A stretch of DNA of 46,468 nt. Source: Rummeliibacillus sp. POC4 (GTDB lineage: Bacteria; Bacillota; Bacilli; Bacillales_A; Planococcaceae). The stretch lies in assembly GCF_003576525.1 (NCBI RefSeq), contig NZ_QWUA01000032.1, forward strand, positions 1 through 46,468, given 5' to 3'. A program made the position numbers and the translations under genes. How positions within the stretch are numbered: position 1 is the first letter of the stretch; each line of letters begins with the position of its first letter. The notes beneath the pieces are model-generated. The model was not told the origin of the DNA. It made no database searches and saw only the letters and a list, made by a program, of their open reading frames with translations. This document shows positions 34,267-42,536 of this stretch, piece after piece.

Positions 34267-35964
34267 TTGGTTACTTTCAAAGATTATGAATACAAACGTC
34301 CGAATCTTGAAGAAGGGAAAAAATACTTCTACGAGCTTTTAAAGGAGTTTAATAGTTCAAAGTCAGTTGACGAACAAAGTAAAGTTATTGAAAAAATTAA
34401 TGCCTTTCGTAATGATTTTTCAACTCAATATAACTTAGTATATATTCGTGCTTCTATAGATACTAACGATGAATTCTATCAACAAGAACGAGATTTTTTA
34501 GATGAAAAAACGCCTGAAATGGAAGAACTGACAACAGAGTATTATAAAGCGCTCTTAGCTTCTCCTTTCCGCAATGAATTAGAAGATAAGTGGGGTGCTC
34601 AATTATTTGATTTAGCTGAAAATCAAATTAAAGGTTTTGCACCTGAAATTATGGAACTCATGCAAAAGGAAAATAAACTAAGCTCTGAATACTCTAAACT
34701 TGTAGCTTCGGCTCAAATTTCTTTTGATGGCAAAGAGTTAACGTTAGCACAATTAGGACCTTACACAGAGTCTACAAATCGAGATGTACGTAAGGCTGCA
34801 ACAGAAGCTCGTTTTGGCTTCTTTAAAGAACATGAGGAAGACTTCGACCGTATTTATGATGAACTAGTTAAAGTGCGTCATCAAATGGCTCTTAAACTAG
34901 GTTTTAAAAACTACGTAGAACTCGGCTATGTATTGATGAATCGCATTGATTATAATGCAGAAATGGTGAAAAATTATCGAGATCAAATCCGAGATGTTGT
35001 AGTACCATATGCGACACAATTACGCGAAAGACAAGCAAAACGAATTGGTGTAGATCAACTAAAATTCCATGATGAAGGTCTAAAATTCTTAAGTGGTAAT
35101 GCCATACCAAAGGGAACACCTGAGTGGATTGTTCAAAACGGCAAGAAAATGTATGAGGAATTATCTCCTGAAACAGCAGAATTCTTTAACTTTATGATTG
35201 ATAGAGATCTTATGGACTTGGTTGCAAAGAAAGGGAAAGAAGGCGGTGGTTACTGTACATTTATCGAAGATTATCAGTCACCATTTATCTTCTCAAACTT
35301 TAACGGAACATCAGGTGATATTGATGTATTAACACATGAAGCAGGCCACGCATTCCAGGTATATACTAGTCGTAATATTGGCATTCCAGAATATATTTGG
35401 CCAACATACGAATCTTGTGAAATCCATTCAATGAGTATGGAATTTTTCACATGGCCTTGGATGAAACTATTCTTTAAAGAAGATACAGAAAAATATAAAT
35501 TCTCTCATTTAAGTGAAGCCTTATTATTTTTACCATATGGTGTAGCGGTAGATGAATTCCAGCATGTAGTTTATGAAAATCCAGAAATGACACCCCAAGA
35601 GCGTAAAGAAGCTTGGAAGAAAATCGAACAGACCTATTTACCACATCGTGACTATGATGGTATTGATTATTTAGAAGGCGGCGGGTTCTGGCAACGTCAA
35701 GCACATATTTATAATAGTCCGTTTTATTATATTGACTATACATTAGCTCAAGTATGTGCATTCCAATTCTGGAAGAAATCTCGTGAAAATCACGAAGAAG
35801 CGTGGAAGGATTATATCCACCTATGTCAATTAGGCGGTAAAATGTCATTTACAAAACTAGTAGCTGAAGCAAATCTTGAATCACCATTCAACGAAGGATG
35901 CGTAGAAACTGTTATGGAAGCAATTAAAGAATATTTAGATGCAGTACAAGATGATAAACTATAA
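34267..35964 (+). CDS. M3 family oligoendopeptidase
   Basis: A cytosolic zinc metallopeptidase of 565 residues of the M3 family (PepF-like or related). The zinc motif is LTHEAGHAFQ, with HEAGH near 357-361, and the third ligand glutamate is expected in WPTYESCEIHSMSMEFFTWP about 25 residues later. GGGYCTFIEDYQSPFIFSNF ahead of the motif is typical of this subgroup. Peptide substrates are unknown. An ATG at 34261 abuts AAAAGGGGA, so the TTG at 34267 is preferred. It is followed by the T-box leader promoter, so it is its own unit. Confidence 0.9.
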   Translation: MVTFKDYEYKRPNLEEGKKYFYELLKEFNSSKSVDEQSKVIEKINAFRNDFSTQYNLVYIRASIDTNDEFYQQERDFLDEKTPEMEELTTEYYKALLASPFRNELEDKWGAQLFDLAENQIKGFAPEIMELMQKENKLSSEYSKLVASAQISFDGKELTLAQLGPYTESTNRDVRKAATEARFGFFKEHEEDFDRIYDELVKVRHQMALKLGFKNYVELGYVLMNRIDYNAEMVKNYRDQIRDVVVPYATQLRERQAKRIGVDQLKFHDEGLKFLSGNAIPKGTPEWIVQNGKKMYEELSPETAEFFNFMIDRDLMDLVAKKGKEGGGYCTFIEDYQSPFIFSNFNGTSGDIDVLTHEAGHAFQVYTSRNIGIPEYIWPTYESCEIHSMSMEFFTWPWMKLFFKEDTEKYKFSHLSEALLFLPYGVAVDEFQHVVYENPEMTPQERKEAWKKIEQTYLPHRDYDGIDYLEGGGFWQRQAHIYNSPFYYIDYTLAQVCAFQFWKKSRENHEEAWKDYIHLCQLGGKMSFTKLVAEANLESPFNEGCVETVMEAIKEYLDAVQDDKL

Positions 35965-35983
35965 AAAATTTTCAAACAATTCA

Positions 35984-36012
35984 TTGACATCCATACTAAT
36001 TAGCTATACATT
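35984..36012 (+). promoter_or_regulatory. Probable sigma-A promoter of the T-box leader
   Basis: A perfect TTGACA at 35984-35989 is followed after 17 bp by TACATT at 36007-36012. Transcription would begin about 10 bp before T-box Stem I. Confidence 0.6.
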
Positions 36013-36030
36013 AATAGTTGAAATATGAAA

Positions 36031-36330
36031 AGCGATGATGAGAAGAAGTAAATTGATTGTATTTCTTAAAAGAGAGCTTCGGTAGCTGAAAAGAAGTAGG
36101 AGTTGATCAATTGAAAGATGGCCTCTGAGCTCTGTTTCTGAACTTGCAATAAGCAATAGTAGGATACAGCGGGATTTGATACCCGTTACCTATATCACAG
36201 TCTAGAAGCTATTTTGCATTCTGTACTGATGGAGGCTACTTATGTGAGTAAGTGGCAAATAAAAGGTGGTAACACGAGTATACAACTCGTCCTTAACAAT
36301 CAAAATGATTGAGGGGACGAGTTTTTATTT
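36031..36330 (+). ncRNA. T-box leader, best read as methionine-specific
   Basis: The leader starts with AGCGATGATGAG, typical of Stem I, and contains the AGAGAGC distal element and AAGAAGTA at the specifier loop. The T-box itself is AAGGTGGTAACACGAG at 36263-36278. The antiterminator bulge UGGU predicts discriminator base A73. The specifier loop reads GAAAGATG at 36113-36120: register options are AUG (Met), GAU (Asp) or AGA (Arg). tRNA-Asp has G73 in bacteria and would need UGGC, so Met is favoured. The gene next is a SAM hydrolase family member. Confidence 0.9.
36284..36330 (+). terminator. T-box terminator
   Basis: AACTCGTCC at 36284-36292 pairs with GGACGAGTT at 36315-36323, followed by TTTTATTTT. 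The left arm can instead pair with ACGAGT in the T-box (antiterminator). Confidence 0.88.
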
Positions 36331-36403
36331 TTATTGGGAATGATCAGCTCGTTTACTTCTAATGTTCCTAGGTAGATATATTTTCAATAAGGAGATGTTT
36401 CAA

Positions 36404-37264
36404 ATGGGAAAAGGGTTACTTGTATTACAATCAGATTTTGGTATTAGTGATGGTGCGGTTAGTGCGATGTATGGTGTATCACATTGTGTAGATCCTGATA
36501 TTAAAATATATGATATTACACATCAAATTCCACAATTTAATATTTGGGAAGGAAGCTATCGTTTGCTACAAACAGTGCAATATTGGCCAGAAGGAACTGT
36601 ATTTGTGTCTGTAGTGGATCCAGGGGTTGGTTCAGACCGTAAAGCAGTTGTTGTAAAAACAGTGAATGATCAATTTATTGTAACACCTGATAATGGGACA
36701 TTAACTCATATAAAGCGTTACTATGGCATTGCGGAAATTCGTGAGATCGATGAAACGATTAACCGTCTACCGAATTCAGGTGAATCTCATACGTTTCATG
36801 GCCGTGATATCTTTGCCTATACGGGAGCACGCTTAGCTGCAGGAATTATTTCATTTGAAGAAGTAGGCCCAGCCCTTAAAGTTTCAGATATTGTAGAACT
36901 GAATATTAAAGAATCTACGATAGAAGATGACATTATTACTGGATTTATCGATATTGTGGATAAACCTTTCGGAAATTTATGGACAAATATTCGTCGTAGT
37001 CTGTTTAAACGATTAGCAAAAAAATATGGAGATACCTTTGAGGTAACGATTAGTACGGATAATCGCAAAATTTATCAAAGTATTATGACGTATGGCCATT
37101 CCTTCGCAGATTTACGTGTGGGTGAGCCACTATTATATATTAATTCATTGGATAATGTAGGGATTGCGATTAACCAAGGCTCTTTTGCAGATGCCTACCA
37201 TGTTGGGACGGGTACGAATTGGGTAGTTTCTATTCGCAAGGCGCCGAAGATTATATATGCATAA
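36404..37264 (+). CDS. SAM hydrolase / SAM hydroxide adenosyltransferase family (DUF62)
   Basis: A 286-residue member of the DUF62/fluorinase-like family, which cleaves S-adenosylmethionine with hydroxide to adenosine and methionine. The motifs are LQSDFGISDGAVSAM near the start, VDPGVGSDRKAVVVKT, TPDNGTLTH, and FHGRDIFAYTGARLAAG; the C-terminal domain ends with GSFADAY. An upstream in-frame ATG (36362) lacks a ribosome site; ATG 36404 has AAGGAGATG. It is the only gene after the T-box leader and before a terminator. Methionine-starvation control of an enzyme that frees methionine from SAM would be a sensible link, but is inferred. Confidence 0.88.
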   Translation: MGKGLLVLQSDFGISDGAVSAMYGVSHCVDPDIKIYDITHQIPQFNIWEGSYRLLQTVQYWPEGTVFVSVVDPGVGSDRKAVVVKTVNDQFIVTPDNGTLTHIKRYYGIAEIREIDETINRLPNSGESHTFHGRDIFAYTGARLAAGIISFEEVGPALKVSDIVELNIKESTIEDDIITGFIDIVDKPFGNLWTNIRRSLFKRLAKKYGDTFEVTISTDNRKIYQSIMTYGHSFADLRVGEPLLYINSLDNVGIAINQGSFADAYHVGTGTNWVVSIRKAPKIIYA

Positions 37265-37303
37265 TCTAGTCAAATTGGGGAGTATAGTTTTATATGTAAG
37301 ATG

Positions 37304-37332
37304 GAATCTGCTATAAGGTAGATTCTTTTTTT
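37304..37332 (+). terminator. Terminator after the SAM hydrolase family gene
   Basis: GAATCTGC at 37304-37311 pairs with GTAGATTC at 37318-37325 (one G-U), then a T run. Confidence 0.8.
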
Positions 37333-37425
37333 ATGGATGTTGTTATTTCCTGTTTTTTAGAGTATAGCGTATACTTAAACTATGAGAATAACAATTCGGT
37401 AATATTATGAATGAGGTGCAAATAA

Positions 37426-38505
37426 TTGACAAAAAAACTATGGTTTCAAGCAGGCGTAGGTATACTTCTAGGTTTGTTAATCTTGAAGTATTTTCTTGAA
37501 ATTAAATCTCTCTTTTATCCAATTGTAGTTATTTTGAGTGCTATATTTATCCCGTTATTAGCGGGTGGAATATTATACTATGTAACAGAGCCAATTCAAC
37601 GCTTTTTAGAAAAGAGAAAATTTCCACGTTGGGCAAGTATACTATCTATCATAGTACTACTATGTGTTGTAGTTTATGGGTTTATAGCTATTGTTGTACC
37701 GCCGATTAATACTCAGATTAATAATTTAGTGAAAGCAACGCCAACATTGGCTAACGAACTTTCAGATATGGTCGATTATGTCTTGAAAAACCGTGAAAAC
37801 CTTCCAGAACAACTAAATGACACGATAGACAATTTAACAAATTCAATTCAAGGTTACGCAGTATTTACAAGTAAATTTTTAGTGCAATTTATTTCAAGTA
37901 TTGTTTCAGGAGCATTTGTTTTAATACTAGTTCCATTTTTCTTTATCTACATGCTAAAGGACCACGAAAAGTTTGCTCCAACAATTTATAATATATTCAC
38001 TGGATCAAGACGTGCATGGATTAAGAAAACTTTATCAGAAATTGATGATGTTTTACGAAATTATATTCAAGGTCAATTATTGATAAGTTTCATCTTGGCA
38101 GTTATTATTTTCATCGGCTATAAAATTATTGGACTAGAATATGCATTACTGTTAGCTCTCTTTGCCTTCTTTATGAATATGGTACCGTTCATTGGACCAT
38201 GGATTGCGTTGGTTCCTGCAGTAATAGTAGGTCTTATACATGACCCTATGCAAGCTGTTTGGGTATGTGTAGTCACACTAGTTGCACAACAAATTGATAG
38301 TAACTTTATTACACCAAATGTAATGGGGAAAACTCTTGATATACATCCACTAACTGTTATTACGATTATTTTAGCTGCAGGTAATATTGCTGGGTTTGTA
38401 GGTATTCTATTAGGAGTTCCATTATATGCTGTAGGTAAAGTTGTTGTAAAAAATGTCTATCAACATTGGAAAGAGATTCGTACTACTGCAACTAAAAATG
38501 TGTAG
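37426..38505 (+). CDS. AI-2E family transporter
   Basis: A 359-residue membrane protein of the AI-2E/UPF0118 family with about seven or eight hydrophobic segments. Markers are GGILYYVTEPIQRFLEKR near 47-64, FFFIYMLKDHEKFAP near 178-192, and NMVPFIGPWIALVPAVIVG near 251-269. Members have been linked to autoinducer-2, Na+/H+ or other export; the substrate is not deducible. The start is TTG, 7 nt after GAGGTG. It is followed immediately by the Nudix gene whose ribosome site overlaps its stop. A 6 bp inverted repeat (AGTATA/TATACT, 37361-37375) lies about 50 bp upstream. Confidence 0.87.
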   Translation: MTKKLWFQAGVGILLGLLILKYFLEIKSLFYPIVVILSAIFIPLLAGGILYYVTEPIQRFLEKRKFPRWASILSIIVLLCVVVYGFIAIVVPPINTQINNLVKATPTLANELSDMVDYVLKNRENLPEQLNDTIDNLTNSIQGYAVFTSKFLVQFISSIVSGAFVLILVPFFFIYMLKDHEKFAPTIYNIFTGSRRAWIKKTLSEIDDVLRNYIQGQLLISFILAVIIFIGYKIIGLEYALLLALFAFFMNMVPFIGPWIALVPAVIVGLIHDPMQAVWVCVVTLVAQQIDSNFITPNVMGKTLDIHPLTVITIILAAGNIAGFVGILLGVPLYAVGKVVVKNVYQHWKEIRTTATKNV

Positions 38506-38514
38506 GTGAAATTA

Positions 38515-39138
38515 GTGGAGACAGAGATTTTAAAAACCTTTGATGAAAATCATAAACAAACTGGTGTTGCCACAAGAGCGGAAATACATGCGAATGGATT
38601 ATGGCATGAGACATTCCATTGTTGGCTAATTAGTCAGGTGAACGGGGAGTATTATTTGTACTTTCAGTTAAGAAGTGCAGATAAAAAAGACTATCCTTCG
38701 CTTTTTGATATTACAGCTGCAGGTCATTTATTGGCAACAGAAAGTCCTGAGGACGGTATTAGAGAATTGAGAGAAGAACTGGGCTTATCATTGTTAAAAG
38801 AGGATTTAGAGAAAATTGCCGTTATACCATGTATTATTGAGAAGCCTCTAATGATTGATCGAGAATTTGCTCATGTATTCTTGGCCATTCAAAAAGGAGC
38901 ATTCACTGATTTTCATCTTCAAGTAGAGGAAGTTGCAGGTATAGTATGTTCAAAGCTTATGGATGTTGTGCAATTTATTGAAGGAGATCTACCATTGCTT
39001 CCCCTAACTGGATTTAAGATTCTTGAAAATGGAGAAAAGGTAAATTTCACGCTAGATGCTAAGCCAAGCGATTTTGTTCGTTATAATAACAAATATATGA
39101 CGTTATTAACAACAATATTAAAGAAAAGGTTTTTATAA
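38515..39138 (+). CDS. Nudix hydrolase, isopentenyl-diphosphate isomerase-like (YfcD type)
   Basis: A 207-residue Nudix protein. The Nudix helix is visible as AAGHLLATESPEDGIRELREELGL near 78-101, one residue shorter than the usual consensus, as in the IPP-isomerase-like subgroup. The preceding region (GLWHETFHCWLISQ, LYFQLRS) matches this group. Many such proteins hydrolyse nucleoside diphosphate derivatives rather than act on IPP. GTG 38506 is in frame, but GTG 38515 has TAGGTGA 5-6 nt before it, overlapping the preceding stop codon. Probably coupled to the AI-2E gene. Confidence 0.84.
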   Translation: METEILKTFDENHKQTGVATRAEIHANGLWHETFHCWLISQVNGEYYLYFQLRSADKKDYPSLFDITAAGHLLATESPEDGIRELREELGLSLLKEDLEKIAVIPCIIEKPLMIDREFAHVFLAIQKGAFTDFHLQVEEVAGIVCSKLMDVVQFIEGDLPLLPLTGFKILENGEKVNFTLDAKPSDFVRYNNKYMTLLTTILKKRFL

Positions 39139-39169
39139 GTATTTTTATGTTGAAATGACGAAGAATAAT

Positions 39170-39216
39170 AACGAAATGAGTTGAGAGATTTGAATATCAA
39201 CTCATTTCGTTCTTTT
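39170..39216 (+). terminator. Terminator after the Nudix gene
   Basis: A 15 bp perfect stem (AACGAAATGAGTTGA at 39170-39184 with its complement at 39197-39211), then TCTTTT. Confidence 0.85.
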
Positions 39217-39284
39217 AGTCTTAGAGGATTGAGTGACAAAAAATGCTATACTAATAAAGACTGTCAAAGACAAAGGAGATCACT

Positions 39285-39752
39285 ATGTTAACATTTGAAC
39301 AAAAACAACAAATCATTGAAAGTTTTCCTGAACTAACACGTAAAGAAATTTCAATGAATCGTTTAAACTACCATTTTGAAGGTAGTCAATATGATAAGAA
39401 AATTGTAGTTGAAAAACTACATCCTAATGGCAATGGCTTCGTTTATGTTGGAGATTTACTTCGCTATAAGGCAGATGAAAAGGGACTAGTCAATATTCGT
39501 GACTTCTCTGAACAAGAATTGCGCGAAGTAATTGAAGATTCTATTATGTATTTATCAGAAGTAGATGAACCCGTTGAAGAAGTGAAAATTGAACAAATAT
39601 GGCGCAATCGTACAGGTGATCAATTACTACTTGTTAATGATGAGCCTTTCTGGAATATCTATCATGGATTTAACTTAGAAGAAAGCTTTGGTACACGCTC
39701 AGATGCTGAAGAGTATCTATTGGCGGAAGGATTTAAACCTTCTAACAAATAG
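39285..39752 (+). CDS. Conserved-looking hypothetical protein (155 aa)
   Basis: I do not recognise this protein. It is 155 residues, soluble and acidic, with no membrane segment or signal peptide. It opens with MLTFEQKQQIIESFPELTRK and has a middle strand-rich part (GFVYVGDLLRYKA, IEQIWRNRTGDQLLLV) and an acidic C-terminus. AAAGGAG is about 9 nt before ATG. It is followed by a small membrane protein gene on the same transcript, and both end at a shared terminator. Confidence 0.75.
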   Translation: MLTFEQKQQIIESFPELTRKEISMNRLNYHFEGSQYDKKIVVEKLHPNGNGFVYVGDLLRYKADEKGLVNIRDFSEQELREVIEDSIMYLSEVDEPVEEVKIEQIWRNRTGDQLLLVNDEPFWNIYHGFNLEESFGTRSDAEEYLLAEGFKPSNK

Positions 39753-39783
39753 TTTGGACTCTGAAAGGAAGAGGTGGATCTAG

Positions 39784-39963
39784 ATGTCAGGTAAAAGAAT
39801 GGCACTAATCGTTGTTGGTATTGTCCTTATTTGTTTGCTACTTGTTTATATTTCGATATCAGCTTTTTATAAAAATAACCCTCATCAACCAAACCAACAA
39901 TCATTAGGTTTTTCAACAGAAGTGACACAAGGAACTTTATCAAGAACAATATTTATACATTAA
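39784..39963 (+). CDS. Small single-span membrane protein (59 aa)
   Basis: A 59-residue protein with one hydrophobic segment at about 6-29 (RMALIVVGIVLICLLLVYIS) and a polar, Gln/Asn-rich tail. ATG has GAAGAGGTGG 6-8 nt upstream. It follows the 155-residue gene by 31 bp and ends just before a terminator, so cotranscription is likely. No family recognised. Confidence 0.65.
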   Translation: MSGKRMALIVVGIVLICLLLVYISISAFYKNNPHQPNQQSLGFSTEVTQGTLSRTIFIH

Positions 39964-39980
39964 AATCCCCGTATTAAAGA

Positions 39981-40010
39981 AACTCACTTCAATTTGTGAA
40001 GTGAGTTTTT
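39981..40010 (+). terminator. Terminator after the small membrane protein gene
   Basis: AACTCACTTC at 39981-39990 pairs with GAAGTGAGTT at 39998-40007, followed by T. Confidence 0.87.
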
Positions 40011-40057
40011 ATGTTAATCTGACTAAATTAAATACCATATAATAAATTGATCATATA

Positions 40058-40086
40058 AAAAAACTGTTAGAATTCTAACAGTTTTT
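40058..40086 (-). terminator. Terminator of the pit operon
   Basis: ACTGTTAG and CTAACAGT form an AATT-looped palindrome with A and T runs on both sides; on the minus strand it ends the pit transcript. Confidence 0.82.
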
Positions 40087-40097
40087 CAGGTTGCAAA

Positions 40098-41099
40098 TTA
40101 TAAAAATAACTTAAATATAGAGAAAATGGCGGCACCAGCTAATGCAGATATAGGTAATGTAATCACCCAAGTGATAACGATACTCCGTGCAACACCCCAG
40201 TGTACCCCTTTAGCATTTTGTGCAGCACCAACACCCATGATAGATGAAGAAATAACATGAGTTGTAGAAACTGGAAGATGTATTTGTGTAGCACCAAAAA
40301 TAATAAGTGCAGAAGACAAATCAGCTGCGACACCATTAACAGGACGGATTTTCATAATCTTACCGCCAACTGTTTTAATAATTTTATATCCACCAATCGA
40401 AGTACCAAGACCCATTGCAACAGCACATGCAATACGAACCCATAAAGGTACACCATCACTGCCACTTAAAAATCCTGCAGAAATTAAAGCCATAGTAATA
40501 ATCCCCATAGACTTTTGGGCATCATTTGTACCATGTGTAAATGCTTGAAGTGCGGCTGTAGCAATTTGTACTCGTCGGAAGCTTTTGTTGGTACGATATA
40601 AATTTAAGTTTTTAAATAGTAATTTAAATAAAGACATCATCAAATATCCGACAATAATTGCGATAAATGGTGAAAAGATTAAGGCTTTGATGATTTTAAG
40701 AAAGCCGTTATAGTTTATAGCAGAGAAACCTGCAGCAGCAATGGCAGCACCAGCTAGAGAACCGATAATTGCGTGTGATGAACTTGAAGGTATACCGAAG
40801 TACCAAGTGATCAAGTTCCATATAATTGCTGATATTAATGCAGCTAATATTATGAATGAACCATTCGTAAGTGAAAATGGATCAACAATATCTTTTGCCA
40901 ATGCTTTAGCGACGCCTGTAAATGTAACGGCACCGATGAAGTTCATTGATGCAGCCAAAACTACAGCAACACGAGGCGAAAGCGCACGGGTAGAAACTGC
41001 AGTAGCAATAGCATTTGCAGTATCATGGAAACCGTTTATGAAGTCGAATAGTAATGCGAATATTACTACTAGAACAGTTACGATTATTAAAGTATTCAT
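40098..41099 (-). CDS. pit: Low-affinity inorganic phosphate transporter Pit
   Basis: A 333-residue membrane protein of the PiT family, a metal-phosphate/H+ symporter. The PD signature is FDFINGFHDTANAIATAVSTRAL near 19-41, and the second is QAFTHGTNDAQKSMGII near 185-201. GIPSSSSHAIIGSL and PVSTTHVISSSIMGVG are the PiT serine-rich motifs. AGGAGCTG precedes ATG. It directly follows the DUF47 gene by 15 bp, the same order as the ykaA-pit pair of Bacillus. Confidence 0.93.
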   Translation of the reverse strand: MNTLIIVTVLVVIFALLFDFINGFHDTANAIATAVSTRALSPRVAVVLAASMNFIGAVTFTGVAKALAKDIVDPFSLTNGSFIILAALISAIIWNLITWYFGIPSSSSHAIIGSLAGAAIAAAGFSAINYNGFLKIIKALIFSPFIAIIVGYLMMSLFKLLFKNLNLYRTNKSFRRVQIATAALQAFTHGTNDAQKSMGIITMALISAGFLSGSDGVPLWVRIACAVAMGLGTSIGGYKIIKTVGGKIMKIRPVNGVAADLSSALIIFGATQIHLPVSTTHVISSSIMGVGAAQNAKGVHWGVARSIVITWVITLPISALAGAAIFSIFKLFL

Positions 41100-41114
41100 G
41101 TGTTTCTACAGCTC

Positions 41115-41735
41115 CTATGCATTACGCATTATAATAGTGTCCATTGAATTGGCGACATTTTGACAGTAGTCAGCCACTTCTTCTAGTTGTTCATAAATAT
41201 CTTTAAATTGAATAATGCGGATAGGGTCTTTTTCATGTAAGAACAATTGTTTAATTGAAGTACGTAATACTTCATCGCATTTACGTTCGTAATCCTTAAT
41301 GAGAATGGCATGTTCGCGCATGTTGATTAATTTTTTATTCGTTAAATGTTCCATCGCAGTTGCGATTTCATCTGTACTTAACACAATATATTTTAAGAAA
41401 TCTCTCATATAATCATCTACTTCTGTAAGTGAGAACATTTCAAAGTGAGCAATACAACCTTCAACACCATCCAAAATATCATCCATTCGTACAGCTAATT
41501 CCAAAATATCTTCACGTTCGATTGGCGTCATAAATGATTTATTCAGCATTTGGATTAATTCGTGGATTAACGAATCTCCATCTGTTTCATATTTTTTAAG
41601 TGTTACGCTAAGCTCTTTCAAATCTGCAACGCCTGTTATTTTAAAATCATCAGCATAATGAGCTGCTTCATTTACATTTTTAGCAACTTTCAAAAGCGCA
41701 GTAAAGAAAGGGTCTTCTTTTTTTGAGCTAAACAT
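41115..41735 (-). CDS. ykaA: DUF47 (PhoU-like) partner of Pit, YkaA
   Basis: A 206-residue helical protein of the DUF47 family, the usual cytosolic partner of Pit-type phosphate transporters. It starts MFSSKKEDPFFTALLKVA; the long helices carry YETDGDSLIHELIQMLN and EREDILELAVRMDDILDGVEG, as in YkaA. An open frame extends upstream, but AGGAGG lies 7-8 nt before ATG 41735, which sets the start. It likely regulates Pit or phosphate flux; the mechanism is not settled. Confidence 0.9.
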   Translation of the reverse strand: MFSSKKEDPFFTALLKVAKNVNEAAHYADDFKITGVADLKELSVTLKKYETDGDSLIHELIQMLNKSFMTPIEREDILELAVRMDDILDGVEGCIAHFEMFSLTEVDDYMRDFLKYIVLSTDEIATAMEHLTNKKLINMREHAILIKDYERKCDEVLRTSIKQLFLHEKDPIRIIQFKDIYEQLEEVADYCQNVANSMDTIIMRNA

Positions 41736-41899
41736 ATAAAGCCTCCTAATTTGTCTATAAATCATTACTATCTTATTTTTGAACGCAACTATAATCATAA
41801 CAAATTGTACGAGAAACCAATACAATAATCCTGTGAATTTTTTTAAAATTTACATTCCCGTAACATTTGAAAATCACGCTTGTAATAATTAGAAAAATT

Positions 41900-41926
41900 T
41901 GAAACTTTCCGCTGTATTCAAACGTA
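41900..41926 (+). promoter_or_regulatory. Sigma-W promoter of yuaF-floT
   Basis: TGAAAC at 41900-41905 and CGTA at 41923-41926 are separated by 17 bp. This is the consensus of the ECF sigma factor SigW (TGAAAC, 16-17 bp, CGTA). In B. subtilis the yuaF-floT-yuaI operon is SigW-controlled. Confidence 0.85.
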
Positions 41927-41972
41927 TAACATATAGAAAGAAAGGAACAAATTAACAGAAAAGGGGGTGAAG

Positions 41973-42503
41973 ATGATTGAGCTGAATTTATGGTCTATTG
42001 AACAATGGTATCTGTACTCATTATTATTCTTAGCAATTTGTATGATTTTATATCTTTTTTTTGGTGACATTGCTGATGGGATTGGAGAAGGAATTCCATT
42101 TTTTAATCCGACAGTTATTCTAGCTTTTTTAACCTTCTTCTCTGCAACTGGTTTTATTATTGAAACATTTACTTCCTTGAACAGTTACGTTATCGCCATT
42201 ATTTCTGCCATTTTTTCAATCGTACTAGATATCCTGATGTATTATTTCATCCTCGTTCCTTTGAAATCAGCTGAAGTATCGATGGCGTATACGGAAGAAT
42301 CCTTGGGTGGTCAAGTAGGAAAGGTGATTGTACCTATTCCCATCGATGGTTTTGGTGAAGTGGTTGTTGAGACAGTTAACGGCATTATATCTAAACGTGC
42401 AACAAGTTATGATCATGTTTCAATACCATATGATTCAAAGGTACTCATAGTAGAAGTGAAAGAAGGAACGTTATATGTCAGAGAGTATGAACCATTATTT
42501 TAA
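41973..42503 (+). CDS. yuaF: NfeD-like membrane protein YuaF
   Basis: A 176-residue NfeD-family protein with three hydrophobic segments (about 10-30, 44-66 and 70-95) and a C-terminal OB-like domain (residues about 105-176: GGQVGKVIVPIPIDGFGEVVVE). In B. subtilis it is made with flotillin FloT and is linked to membrane lipid rafts and fluidity. Its ATG at 41973 has AAGGGGG upstream; the GTG at 41967 overlaps that site. It lies 33 bp ahead of floT under a SigW promoter. Confidence 0.9.
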   Translation: MIELNLWSIEQWYLYSLLFLAICMILYLFFGDIADGIGEGIPFFNPTVILAFLTFFSATGFIIETFTSLNSYVIAIISAIFSIVLDILMYYFILVPLKSAEVSMAYTEESLGGQVGKVIVPIPIDGFGEVVVETVNGIISKRATSYDHVSIPYDSKVLIVEVKEGTLYVREYEPLF

Positions 42504-42536
42504 TGGCTTACTTATATAAAAATAGGGGGAATTATT

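Noticed and set aside
37361-37375. AGTATA/TATACT 6 bp inverted repeat upstream of the AI-2E gene.
   Set aside because: Short AT-rich arms; noted with the gene but not supported as an operator.
40741-41163. A 140-codon plus-strand frame opposite pit.
   Set aside because: It is antisense to the conserved PiT protein and lacks any ribosome site or recognisable motif.
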